Shown here: one piece after another, positions 7,153-15,206 of the stretch | How the letters are laid out: every line of letters begins with the position of its first letter | How positions within the stretch are numbered: position 1 is the first letter of the stretch | Assembly: GCA_000237975.1 (NCBI GenBank) | Contig: CP003179.1 | Location: 2,696,270-2,760,269 of the forward strand | Length of the DNA: 64,000 bases | Source of the DNA: Sulfobacillus acidophilus DSM 10332 | GTDB lineage: Bacteria > Bacillota > Sulfobacillia > Sulfobacillales > Sulfobacillaceae | Direction of reading: 5' to 3' | Notes under the pieces: generated by a model | Told to the model about the DNA's origin: nothing | Seen by the model: the letters and a program-made list of their open reading frames with translations, nothing else | Databases searched by the model: none | Position numbers and translations under genes: made by a program

Positions 7153-8103
7153 ATGGACAGGAAAGCGCCTCCTCATAAGGAGCCAAAGACCTTCACAGAA
7201 CAACTCGAAATCTTGAAAGCCCGGAATATCGTGATAAAAAACGACGAACGAGCCATAGACGCACTCCGCCATATAAACTACTACAGGCTATCCGGTTACA
7301 TGCTTCCCTTCAAACAGTCAAAAGAGAACGTATACGACGAAGGGACCTCTTTAGAACGCATTCTGCGCATTTATGATTTCGACCATCGACTTCGAAACCT
7401 CCTATTGAGCCTACTCGAACACATCGAAATTTCTGCAAGAACCAGCATAGCGTATCATTTGGCTCATAAACATGGTCCCTTATGTTATGAAAACCATAAG
7501 CTGTTCATAAATCTGGACCGACATCAAAAACTACTTGAAGCGATAGAAAAATCAATCAAGGACGCTCGTGCTGGCCACGAACCTTTCATCATCCACCACG
7601 ACAACCGATATGACGGCAAATTGCCAATTTGGTCTTTGGTTGAGGTATTGTCCTTTGGAACTTTATCAAAGCTCTATGCGAACCTTGCAAATGAGGACAA
7701 GAAAATTATCTCAAAGACCTACTTTGGCATCCCGCCTCTTTACTTTGAAAGTTGGTTAAGAAACTTGTCCTATATACGGAATATTTGCGCCCATCATTCC
7801 CGCATCTACCATCATCCACTTACCCATCAACCGAAACTCTACGCCGACGACAAAATGTACAACGGCATTTTCGCTTCTATATTGATTGCGGGTGTACTAT
7901 GTCCACGTGATCGTGACTGGGTTGCCTTTCGGGGTGGACTGGAATCCCTGGTTGAGGAATACGAGGATTCAATTGATTTAAATCACATCAAGTTTCCGCC
8001 GGATTGGAAAGACGTCCTCTACGGAACAATTTCCAAGCGTCGCCAAAGTGCAGCAGAAAGTCGAAAAGAACATCGTAAGAGCAGCCGGTCAAGTCCCTTA
8101 TAG
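7153..8103 (+). CDS. Abi_2 family (AbiD/AbiF-like) HEPN abortive-infection protein
   Basis: A 316-residue protein of the Abi_2 family (PF07751). The conserved N-terminal motif is INYYRLSGYMLPF (residues ~48-60), followed by LERILRIYDFDHRLRNLL. Near residue 209 stands RNICAHHSR, which fits the R-x4-6-H signature of HEPN ribonucleases. Family members cause abortive phage infection, presumably by cleaving RNA. The coding sequence is clearly richer in A and T, with many AAA, ATA and GAA codons, than the flanking genes. That is a sign of horizontal acquisition. The gene is the only one between two direct copies of the host junction. The ribosome binding site is weak (GGGG about 11 bases upstream). 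No second component (methylase, antitoxin) lies beside it. Confidence 0.85.
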   Translation: MDRKAPPHKEPKTFTEQLEILKARNIVIKNDERAIDALRHINYYRLSGYMLPFKQSKENVYDEGTSLERILRIYDFDHRLRNLLLSLLEHIEISARTSIAYHLAHKHGPLCYENHKLFINLDRHQKLLEAIEKSIKDARAGHEPFIIHHDNRYDGKLPIWSLVEVLSFGTLSKLYANLANEDKKIISKTYFGIPPLYFESWLRNLSYIRNICAHHSRIYHHPLTHQPKLYADDKMYNGIFASILIAGVLCPRDRDWVAFRGGLESLVEEYEDSIDLNHIKFPPDWKDVLYGTISKRRQSAAESRKEHRKSSRSSPL

Positions 8104-8310
8104 ACCTACCCGAAATGAATCTTAGCCACAATCGTACCGGTCCCGGGTTTCCCCCTCACTCCGCCGAATGAGACCCCTCCCGTGCGCCACCATGAGGTCG
8201 ACCAATTGCCCTTTCGGTGAATCACTTCAATTCCTCGAAAATCTTCCTTAAACATCCTTATCTTCAACTTAAAAGTGCCCTTAGGCGGCATTTTGCTCGA
8301 TCGGGAGTCC
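8104..8310. other. Right end of insert, no supported gene
   Basis: About 207 bases lie between the Abi_2 stop and repeat copy B. A 61-codon minus-strand frame (8106-8291) is open but has no convincing ribosome binding site and no recognised motif. It could be a remnant of another insert gene. No terminal inverted repeats or transposase fragments were recognised. Confidence 0.4.
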
Positions 8311-8557
8311 CCAAAACGGGTGGGCGGTCACCGACCGCGGGTTATACGTCACCCGGGATGGTGGCCGCCGTTGGATCTTTCAACCGCTACGTTTTTCTAG
8401 ATTAAATGGCTTAACCTAAATGCGGATCGATGAGGGTGAGCGGAATCGCTTGCACCCAATCGTAGGAGTTGTCGAGGTACATCGTGTGGCCCACAATGAC
8501 CGGATTGACGATGCCGAATCGCCCACCAGGCGTGTATTGGCTGATTTCTTGCCCCGT
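8311..8557. repeat. Direct repeat copy B flanking the Abi_2 insert
   Basis: This is the second copy of the 247-base segment at 6726-6972. It begins abruptly at 8311 with the last ~34 codons of the BNR gene, including its stop, as an orphan tail. It continues into the true 3' end of the PQQ-propeller gene (stop at 8411-8413). About 7 scattered substitutions separate the copies, so the duplication is not brand new. Confidence 0.85.
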
Positions 8558-10261
8558 GGCAGGATTTAACGCATAGATACTGGGACCGGCCGCCAACCAA
8601 AGGACCCCGTCCGCCAGGACGGCATTGCCACGACCTGCCCCCGCCGGCCCGGCTTTGGGAATGGCAAAGCTCCAGAGTACCTGACCGGTAGATTCATTGA
8701 GGGCGTAAAAGGTCGAGGTGACCGGGCTCCCCACATAGACGACCCCGTTGGCCACCATCGCCACCCCGGCTTTATAGGCTGGCGGGGCAGCCCCCCGGCC
8801 GAGATCGGTAGACCATAGCATTTGGCCGGTGGCCGCGTTCATGGCGTACACCGCTAAATTACACGTCCCGTTGGCATGGTTGAAGTCGACCACGGAATCT
8901 TGAATCACGATGCCGTTTTGGGGATCGACCGTCGGCGAATTATCTCCCATGCCGGTATTAAAGATCGCCAAATTGGTCGGCTGGGTCCATATAATCTGCC
9001 CGGTGGCCGCGTTTACGGCCACCACATGGTTGGCATCCGAGGTGCCTACGATGACTTCCCCGGCGTGGGTTTCGGGATTGTACCAGTAGTTGGGTGACGA
9101 CATACTGTCAAACCCGCCCAGGTTGGTTTTCCACAAGACGTGGCCCGTGGTCGCCGACATGGCCCATAGGTTACCGCCACCGGTAGGTTGATAGACGGTG
9201 TTGCCGACGACGATAGGGGTGGCCATGGCATTACCATGAAAGTCCTGGCGCCAGACCAACCGGCCGGTTTGAGCATTAAAGGCATACAGTGCGGCATAGC
9301 CTAACCCTCGAACCAAGGGCGCCGTGCCCCCCGACAAATCGTACTTTAGTAGTTGGGAAAAGGGAAACCCGGTATCCCCGGCAGAGACAAATACCAATCC
9401 GTCCGCCACCAGCGGGTTACCCATAAGCGCATTAACGGTCGGTCCTGCCGTCCACAACACTTGTCCGGTGCGGGCATCCATGGCGTATAAATGATAGTCG
9501 TCCGATTCCGCATAGATGATACCGTTGACTGCCGTCACACCGACCGCGTTGCCCAAGTCCTGGGTCATCTTGACCGGTGCCGACCGTTCTCCCAAATTCA
9601 AAAGATCAGGATAGTTGGCACTAAAGGGAACCGCCGCCATTTCGGGAGTTTGCCAATGGACGCCGGCCGTTTCCCAAAGAGGGGCACCCGGCGGTGCCGG
9701 AAACACCGCATTATGGGTAGGTCCTCCGGCATAGCTCGTCCAGCTGGACGGAAAGCCCGCCATTTGGCTCGGCACCGGCGGGGCCACCCATTGGTTTACC
9801 GCTTTGAGTAAGGCATTGGGTGCCAGATTGTTCAGAGCGGTAACCGTATAGCCTTCCGCCTGAAGCGTCGCCACCGCGATCGAAGTCAATCCAATCGCGT
9901 ACACCGCCGGCTTCCCGGCGGGGGGTTGAAACGGCTGGGTGGTTTGCGACACGGCGGGAATCGCCATTTGGCTCAAGGCTTCATTCACCGTGGGGCCCAA
10001 TTGGGCCGGATTGGGCGTCGCCAACACCGGCCCGTTCAAGTGGGCCGCTAATGCCGAAGCCGCCATCCAATCCGCCGGCGGAGCATTCCCGGCTACCAAT
10101 ACCACCGCTTGCGTGCCGCTCGGAAAATTACGCTCCGCCATCTGGGCCATCATCGCAACCGACGGATCGGTGGGCTGAGGAGACATGGCACTGACTCCGG
10201 TTACCGCCATTAAAGAAACCATCCCTAGAATTCCGGCCGATGCCAGCATCGTCCGTCTCAT
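8411..10261 (-). CDS. Exported PQQ-like beta-propeller protein with cell-wall-binding-like N-domain
   Basis: A 616-residue protein with a signal peptide (MRRTML, then a hydrophobic core to ~residue 25). Residues ~45-165 contain ALAAHLNGPVLAT and VYAIG stretches typical of cell-wall-binding repeat 2 (PF04122). The remainder is a PQQ-type propeller with recurring blades such as LYAMDARTGQVLW, LYAFNAQTGRLVW, LWAMSATTGHVLW and VYAMNAATGQMLW. No cofactor-binding or catalytic residues of quinoprotein dehydrogenases were identified, so a scaffold or binding role is as likely as an enzyme. AAGGAGG lies about 10 bases before ATG 10261. The 3' end is duplicated at 6826-6972. The gene diverges from the LuxR-type regulator, which may control it. 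Confidence 0.8.
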   Translation of the reverse strand: MRRTMLASAGILGMVSLMAVTGVSAMSPQPTDPSVAMMAQMAERNFPSGTQAVVLVAGNAPPADWMAASALAAHLNGPVLATPNPAQLGPTVNEALSQMAIPAVSQTTQPFQPPAGKPAVYAIGLTSIAVATLQAEGYTVTALNNLAPNALLKAVNQWVAPPVPSQMAGFPSSWTSYAGGPTHNAVFPAPPGAPLWETAGVHWQTPEMAAVPFSANYPDLLNLGERSAPVKMTQDLGNAVGVTAVNGIIYAESDDYHLYAMDARTGQVLWTAGPTVNALMGNPLVADGLVFVSAGDTGFPFSQLLKYDLSGGTAPLVRGLGYAALYAFNAQTGRLVWRQDFHGNAMATPIVVGNTVYQPTGGGNLWAMSATTGHVLWKTNLGGFDSMSSPNYWYNPETHAGEVIVGTSDANHVVAVNAATGQIIWTQPTNLAIFNTGMGDNSPTVDPQNGIVIQDSVVDFNHANGTCNLAVYAMNAATGQMLWSTDLGRGAAPPAYKAGVAMVANGVVYVGSPVTSTFYALNESTGQVLWSFAIPKAGPAGAGRGNAVLADGVLWLAAGPSIYALNPATGQEISQYTPGGRFGIVNPVIVGHTMYLDNSYDWVQAIPLTLIDPHLG

Positions 10262-10365
10262 GTGACCAACGCCTCCTTCGAGATATGGTAGAAACTGGCG
10301 TCACCATAGCATGACTCTCTTCTGATCCGCCATTAGTCATGGTTCTGATTTTCTCTCAGAAGGCG

Positions 10366-10394
10366 TTGAATTGTTCTACTAGATGAAGTATTAT
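10366..10394 (+). promoter_or_regulatory. Promoter of the membrane LuxR-type regulator gene
   Basis: TTGAAT at 10366-10371 and TATTAT at 10389-10394 are separated by 17 bases. The element covers the in-frame ATG at 10383, so translation must start further down, at GTG 10419. Just upstream, TTCTGA (10343-10348) and TCAGAA (10356-10361) form an inverted repeat that could bind a regulator. Confidence 0.6.
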
Positions 10395-10418
10395 GACTTA
10401 TCAGGAGGAGAAAAACGA

Positions 10419-11351
10419 GTGGAGTTGTCCCTTTATCGTCCGTTCGGGGTATCCATCTCTGTCTTTCGCCTAGTTCTCCCCGTCCTATGTTTCATCGCCG
10501 TCATCAGTCACCCTCATTTCGCCTTTTGGGCGGTAACCATTGGGGTCGTCACTTTTATCGACGCCTTGACCCAATGGCGCTGGGGCAAAACCCCGGACGA
10601 CCCCCATGTGCTCCGGCATTGGACATGGCGGGATGCCGGGTATGCGCTATGGTTTTATCTCGCCTATTTGAAAGATGCTCAGGTACCCGCTTTATTGTTG
10701 GCACCTCTGGTCATTATGGAAGCATACTTCGCCTATCCTCGGCGTTTTACCCTTTGGTTCATGGCTATTGAAGGAATTCTCTTGGGCATTCGGATGAGCG
10801 TCATGGCTTGGTTGGGTCATCCCTTGATTCATCCCGGATGGCCGATTGGCATCATATTAGCCACCGGGATAGCGTGCCTATTAGCGGGAACAATCCAAGA
10901 ACGGCATCACGCTCTGGTCAAGTCGGCACGGGTGCAACAGCACGCTCGATGGGTGGTTTCGTCCATTTTACATCACACCGGACAATTAACCGGAATCGGA
11001 GAACTCTTGGCCTTATCCCAGAGATGGGAACATCTGGTCACAACGGAACCTGAACTCCCCGATCCGCGCCTATGCCAAGAACTCGCTCAGCAATTGGCCG
11101 GATTAATCCTGATGGTCGAGCGACAACAACAACTCTTAACCGAACGCGAACGGGACGTACTGCAGCTGATCCAAAAAGGCTTAAGTTACCGGGAAATTGC
11201 CACCCGTTTACGGGTCAGCGACGGCACGGTTCGCGCCCATGCAGGAAATCTGATGCGTAAAGCCAACGTCCACACCCGTCAGGAATTGGTCGACTGGGCA
11301 CAAAGCCATTATCTACTACCAAAACCGTTAGATACGGAAAGGAGAACTTAG
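10419..11351 (+). CDS. Membrane-anchored LuxR-family transcriptional regulator
   Basis: About 310 residues in two parts. The N-terminal ~165 residues contain about five or six hydrophobic segments (from LVLPVLCFIAVI to GIILATGIACLLAG), so the protein sits in the membrane. A coiled, charged linker follows. The C-terminal ~60 residues are a LuxR/GerE helix-turn-helix: LTERERDVLQLI, LSYREIATRL, and VSDGTVRAHAGNLMRKA. No receiver domain with a phosphorylatable aspartate is present, so the membrane part probably senses the signal. GTG 10419 was chosen because AGGAGGAG lies ~10 bases upstream, while the ATG at 10383 lies inside the promoter. The gene diverges from the PQQ-propeller gene and overlaps the next minus-strand gene by 4 bases at its end. 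Confidence 0.8.
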   Translation: MELSLYRPFGVSISVFRLVLPVLCFIAVISHPHFAFWAVTIGVVTFIDALTQWRWGKTPDDPHVLRHWTWRDAGYALWFYLAYLKDAQVPALLLAPLVIMEAYFAYPRRFTLWFMAIEGILLGIRMSVMAWLGHPLIHPGWPIGIILATGIACLLAGTIQERHHALVKSARVQQHARWVVSSILHHTGQLTGIGELLALSQRWEHLVTTEPELPDPRLCQELAQQLAGLILMVERQQQLLTERERDVLQLIQKGLSYREIATRLRVSDGTVRAHAGNLMRKANVHTRQELVDWAQSHYLLPKPLDTERRT

Positions 11352-11548
11352 CGTCTAAAAAACCAGAGATTTATCGAATCGGCCCCGTGATCCACCTTCG
11401 CTTTGGCAGTGCCCTTTATCCGTTGACAACGCCAACACACTTCTTGTCCCGCTACAGCCCTAACATACTCCCATGGTGGCTGGACCTGTAAAATATCGTC
11501 ATGGCCGCATCGTCGCCGAACCCGAAGCGGCTCAATTTCGGCCATCAT
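11348..11548 (-). CDS. Small zinc-ribbon-like protein coupled to the glutamate synthase genes
   Basis: A 66-residue basic protein with CGHDD near residue 14 and CWRC near residue 38. This gives three cysteines and a histidine in a spacing that could bind zinc or an iron-sulfur cluster. Its start codon overlaps the stop of the FMN-domain glutamate synthase gene (ATGATGG around 11546-11548), so it should be translationally coupled to it. No family was recognised. A small accessory or electron-transfer subunit for the adjacent enzyme is an inference from position and cysteines. The last 4 bases overlap the convergent LuxR-type gene. Confidence 0.55.
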   Translation of the reverse strand: MMAEIEPLRVRRRCGHDDILQVQPPWEYVRAVAGQEVCWRCQRIKGTAKAKVDHGADSINLWFFRR

Positions 11549-12897
11549 CCGAGTGTCCCTCGCAACAGTTCTTCCACACGGCCGGAACCCGATGACTGAT
11601 GCCGCCTTCGTTGGCCTACCAACGGTACCCCCGTAATCAAAGACGCTTCCAGCGTGAGCGATCGTAAATCGGTTTCATCTAAGTGATGCACATTCGATTT
11701 GCCACACGACCGGGCTAATGTCTGGATTTCGAGGGTCATCGCATAGAGAAAATTGGCAACCCGCTCAGCCGCTTCCTCAACATTAAGTCGTGCCATGAGC
11801 GCGGGATCTTGGGTCGTTATACCGGCCGGACATCGACCCGTATGACACGCATGACACAAGTAAGGGGCGGTCCCCATTTGATGGAAATCTTCGGAATAAC
11901 GAGGGTTATTGCACCCCATTGCTAACAGGGATGCCGTGCCGATTGATACCGCAGTGGCGCCCAGCGCCAGTGCTTTAGCCGCATCAACCCCACTGCGAAT
12001 GCCTCCAGAAACAATGAGTTGTACATCATCCTCCAGGCCGAGGCCACGGAGGGCGTCCCGGGCTTCTACTACCGCCGCCAACGTAGGGATGCCGGTGTGT
12101 TCAGTTTGAATCTCGACGGACGCGGCGGTGCCTCCCTCCATCCCATCGACAACGACGACATCCGCCCCGGCCTTGGCCGCTAATGTTACATCTTCATAAA
12201 CCCGGCTAGCGCCGATTTTCACATAGATTGGCACACGCCACCCAGTAATTTCCCGCAGTTCTTCAATTTTAATCGCCAAATCATCCGGCCCCATCCAATC
12301 CGGATGGCGTACCGGGCTGCGTTGGTCAACCCCCGGAGGTAAATCACGAATATTGGCAATTTCCGATGAGATTTTCTGACCTAGAAGCAGACCACCAGCC
12401 CCTGGTTTAGCACCCTGACTAACCACAATTTCAATGGCGTCAGCTCGTTTCATATCGTGAGGGTTTTGACCATACCGCGCCGGCAGGTATTGATAGATTA
12501 AGGTTTTTGAAGCCCGACGCTCTTCCGGATGCATGCCTCCGTCCCCAGTGGTCGTCGACGTGCCCATTCGGGTCGCCGCTAAGCCCAACGCCTGTTTAGC
12601 GGGCAAAGACAATGCGCCATAACTCATTCCGGCGATGGTAATCGGAATATCTAACGTGATCGGTTGGTCGGCATACCGCCTGCCCAAAATAGTCTGGGTG
12701 TCACATCGTTCCCGATATCCTTCAAGAGGAATCCGTGTCAGCCCTGCCGGTACAACCACCAAATCATCGAAGCTGGGAACCCGGTGAGAACGTCCCATGC
12801 CACGAATCCGATAACGTCCTAACTCCGCTTTCTCTTGAATTTCTTCCATGACCTCGGGGGTCCAAACTTGGTTGGGATTTATAAAGCCGTTTTCCAT
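11545..12897 (-). CDS. FMN-binding glutamate synthase domain protein (GlxD/MgsC-like)
   Basis: A 450-residue stand-alone FMN/synthase domain of the glutamate synthase large subunit. It contains the TIM-barrel segments GGMHPEERRASK, SQGAKPGAGGLL, YVKIGA, VVVDGMEGGTA and VSGGIRSGVDAAKAL. Near residue 330 the cysteine cluster CHACHTGRCPAGI should hold a [3Fe-4S] centre. The domain transfers ammonia, or an amine, to 2-oxoglutarate. Such separate proteins occur in archaeal-type GltS, in rhizobial glxBCD, and as the large subunit of N-methylglutamate synthase (MgsC). It follows the GXGXG-domain gene with a 19-base overlap and belongs to the same operon as the GATase gene. Which amine it uses is not visible in the sequence. 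Confidence 0.85.
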   Translation of the reverse strand: MENGFINPNQVWTPEVMEEIQEKAELGRYRIRGMGRSHRVPSFDDLVVVPAGLTRIPLEGYRERCDTQTILGRRYADQPITLDIPITIAGMSYGALSLPAKQALGLAATRMGTSTTTGDGGMHPEERRASKTLIYQYLPARYGQNPHDMKRADAIEIVVSQGAKPGAGGLLLGQKISSEIANIRDLPPGVDQRSPVRHPDWMGPDDLAIKIEELREITGWRVPIYVKIGASRVYEDVTLAAKAGADVVVVDGMEGGTAASVEIQTEHTGIPTLAAVVEARDALRGLGLEDDVQLIVSGGIRSGVDAAKALALGATAVSIGTASLLAMGCNNPRYSEDFHQMGTAPYLCHACHTGRCPAGITTQDPALMARLNVEEAAERVANFLYAMTLEIQTLARSCGKSNVHHLDETDLRSLTLEASLITGVPLVGQRRRHQSSGSGRVEELLRGTLG

Positions 12898-13595
12898 CGA
12901 GCCATCTCCTTTTTGTCAAAATGATGCAGTGTTCCCGCACTGACGACCTTCCGAAACGCTGAAGGAATGGTAAGAATATCGGCAAACGGCATTAACAACC
13001 CATTCAGCTCATCATATTCCGCATCGGTGACGGCTTCGATTTGTGCATCATTGCCTAATTCGGCAATGTGGCCCGCAACAAAGATTCGACCCGCATACAT
13101 CGAGTCTCCGAGGCCGGGGCCAGCGTTACCTAAAACCACCATGGTGCCTTTTTGCATCATAAAGCCACTCATGTAACCCACATCGCCCCCCACAATGATC
13201 GTGCCGCCTTTCATGGCAATTCCGGTACGGGGTCCAGAATCACCCGCAATTACTACCGTGCCACCCCGAATGGTCGGAGCCGCACTAGAACCAGCATGAC
13301 CCTCGACGATAATTAAGCCGGACATCAAATTTTCCGCCAATCCCCATCCTACGTGACCACTAATCCGTACCTCCACCCCGTCACACATGGCGAACGCGTA
13401 ATATCCCAGGTCGCCCTGCACATCAAACGCTGCCCGTTCTGTGATCCCGACCCCGATATTGTGCTGACCCGCCAATGATTGGAGCACAAAACGGGTGACG
13501 TGCCGAGAGAGGCCGTGTCGTACCGATTGATTAATGTCTCGGGCCGATAGTCCCGAACAGTCTAATTCCATAACGCCAAGGATTGTTTCATCCAT
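12879..13595 (-). CDS. GXGXG-motif glutamate synthase domain protein (GlxC/MgsB-like)
   Basis: A 238-residue right-handed beta-helix protein equal to the C-terminal GXGXG domain of glutamate synthase. The glycine-rich turns recur as GHAGSSAAP, GGTVVIAGDSGPRTG, GGTIIVGGDVGYMSG and KGTMVVLGNAGPGLG. The domain is structural in GltS and connects the glutaminase and synthase halves. The start at ATG 13595 follows GGGGAGG with 8-base spacing; the ATG at 13616 lies upstream of that site. It overlaps the GATase gene by 34 bases and the FMN gene by 19, so all three should be made together. Confidence 0.85.
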   Translation of the reverse strand: MDETILGVMELDCSGLSARDINQSVRHGLSRHVTRFVLQSLAGQHNIGVGITERAAFDVQGDLGYYAFAMCDGVEVRISGHVGWGLAENLMSGLIIVEGHAGSSAAPTIRGGTVVIAGDSGPRTGIAMKGGTIIVGGDVGYMSGFMMQKGTMVVLGNAGPGLGDSMYAGRIFVAGHIAELGNDAQIEAVTDAEYDELNGLLMPFADILTIPSAFRKVVSAGTLHHFDKKEMARWKTAL

Positions 13596-14485
13596 GTTCG
13601 TGCCTCCCCTGGCCATGCTTCATGAATTGATACCTCGGGTACTCCTAATTGTCGAATCGCTTGGCTTTCGGACGCCATGAATACCGCCCCATCGGATTCG
13701 GCGATCATGAGCGGTTTTAATCCAAAACCGTCGCGGACATAGCCGATTTCATCCTGGGTTAAGGCCAGAACGCTAAACGATCCGTCCAAATCCACCAACA
13801 TGGCATCAAGGGATTCTTTCAATGACAGTCCACAGGATAGCCGGTAGGATATATAAGCAGCAATGACTTCCGAATCGTTCTCACTGATAAAGCATCTTCC
13901 CTGCCGGGTCAGCCGGCGACGCCACTGCTCATAGTTGGTAATATGGCCATTATGCACAATAGTCACTGTCGGGCCGTCTGCTGTAAAAGGCTGCGAATGG
14001 ATTAAATCGATATCACTTTCGGTCGCTAATCGGGTATGGCCGATTGCCATCACTCCAGGGGTGTCGCTCAAATAAAACAACGCATTAAGCCGTTCAGGAC
14101 TCCCCATTACCTTCATTACTCTCAATCCCATATAAATTCCCACAAGCTCCCTTATGTCGGCTAACTGCCGGTCCAACTCTTCCCTCACCGCCAGGGTCGG
14201 CATGGCCGTTGAGTGAAACAACGCCGTAGCGTCACGGCCTCCCCCTAACCAGTTCCCGACGACACCCTGATCGGCCAGAGTTTTCCGCACCCGTAGACGC
14301 TCATTTTCCCCACCATTCACCGTCACAACGAACCCCGAGGCCCCATCAATCGCTGCGCCGACCGAATCCGGGCCGCGTTTTTGCAAGGCCTGCAACATTT
14401 GATACAGCCAGCGGCCGGTTGCCAATTGGTCTAACGGCGATGCGTCCTCGTGGGCTTTTAACATTACCCCGGCAATACCACACAT
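13562..14485 (-). CDS. Class II glutamine amidotransferase (GlxB/MgsA-like)
   Basis: A 307-residue glutaminase of the Ntn-hydrolase type, like the N-terminal domain of GltB or PurF. Processing exposes the catalytic cysteine of the start MCGIAGVM. GHTRLATES, HNGHITNYE and ENDSEVIAAY are the usual glutamine-site motifs. It would release ammonia from glutamine, or act on a gamma-glutamyl amide, for the FMN subunit. ATG 14485 is fixed by the need for cysteine at position 2 and by AAGGAGGG upstream; a frame extending to 14524 is not used. This is the first gene of the split glutamate synthase operon, with a promoter about 50 bases upstream. Confidence 0.88.
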   Translation of the reverse strand: MCGIAGVMLKAHEDASPLDQLATGRWLYQMLQALQKRGPDSVGAAIDGASGFVVTVNGGENERLRVRKTLADQGVVGNWLGGGRDATALFHSTAMPTLAVREELDRQLADIRELVGIYMGLRVMKVMGSPERLNALFYLSDTPGVMAIGHTRLATESDIDLIHSQPFTADGPTVTIVHNGHITNYEQWRRRLTRQGRCFISENDSEVIAAYISYRLSCGLSLKESLDAMLVDLDGSFSVLALTQDEIGYVRDGFGLKPLMIAESDGAVFMASESQAIRQLGVPEVSIHEAWPGEARTWMKQSLALWN

Positions 14486-14522
14486 TTTGTTCACCCTCCT
14501 TATCCGACGGAATAACGACATC

Positions 14523-14552
14523 AATATATTCGATTCGTCGGTTCATAGTCAA
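14523..14552 (-). promoter_or_regulatory. Promoter of the split glutamate synthase operon
   Basis: On the minus strand TTGACT (14552-14547) and TATATT (14528-14523) are separated by 18 bases, followed by AAGGAGGG and the GATase start at 14485. Confidence 0.5.
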
Positions 14553-14619
14553 TAACAGCGACTTATTGTTTTTAACAAATTATTTTTGCCGACGTTTCGA
14601 AGACACAAGGATCCGTTCG

Positions 14620-14652
14620 CCAAAAATAAAAAGCTCCCCACTCCGGGGAGCT
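14620..14652 (-). terminator. Intrinsic terminator of the Lrp-family gene
   Basis: Read on the minus strand, AGCTCCCC and GGGGAGCT form a perfect 8-bp stem with a 5-base loop, followed directly by TTTTTATTTTT. It ends the Lrp transcript before the glutamate synthase promoter. Confidence 0.85.
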
Positions 14653-14668
14653 ACATGTTCGCATCGAC

Positions 14669-15139
14669 TTAAGATGACTGATACAGTTTGGGATCCAATG
14701 CCCCTTTATCCACAGCCGCGGATAGAACCACCATTGTCTCGGAACGCTGAAATCCGTGCACTTGATCGATTTTCTCAAATAGAAGTTGTTGTAAATGGGC
14801 GTTATTTCGGGCCCGAACTTTGACCAAAAAGTCAAAATGTCCCGTAACCACGTAAGCCGCCTCAATTTCAGGAATCTGGCTCAAATCTTCCAGGGTTTGA
14901 TAGGCTTCCGTGCCTTGAACAGTCAGCAACCCGATCCAAGCCAGTACCGGATATCCTAATAGATCCGGATCCAATCGGAGTTCAAATCCGCGAATTACGC
15001 CCGATTGAATCAATTTCTTGACCCGATCATGTACAGCGGCCCGCGATAAGCCAATCCGCGTAGCCAATTCTTGTAACGGCATGCGCGCTTGATCATGGAG
15101 TAATACGAGGATTTGTCGGTCAATATCGTCGAGTTCCAA
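14669..15139 (-). CDS. Lrp/AsnC family transcriptional regulator
   Basis: A 156-residue regulator of the Lrp/AsnC family and of typical length. The N-terminal winged helix-turn-helix (LDDIDRQILVLL, LATRIGLSRAAVHDRVKKL) binds DNA. The C-terminal RAM/ligand domain (YVVTGHFDFLVKV) binds an amino acid and controls oligomer state. Translation appears to begin at TTG 15139 after AAAAGGGG. It stands between the split glutamate synthase operon and the sarcosine-oxidase-like gene, all on the minus strand, and has its own terminator. It most likely controls this amino-acid/amine cluster; the effector is unknown. Confidence 0.9.
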   Translation of the reverse strand: MELDDIDRQILVLLHDQARMPLQELATRIGLSRAAVHDRVKKLIQSGVIRGFELRLDPDLLGYPVLAWIGLLTVQGTEAYQTLEDLSQIPEIEAAYVVTGHFDFLVKVRARNNAHLQQLLFEKIDQVHGFQRSETMVVLSAAVDKGALDPKLYQSS

Positions 15140-15206
15140 GTCGCCGTCCCCTTTTTTGGGTTGGTTGGCGGTTTGCCTTGAAATTCATACTACCATATCA
15201 CGACCC

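Noticed and set aside
7153-8103. Abi_2 insert as a classical insertion sequence
   Set aside because: No terminal inverted repeats or transposase, and the flanking duplication is far longer than any usual target-site duplication.
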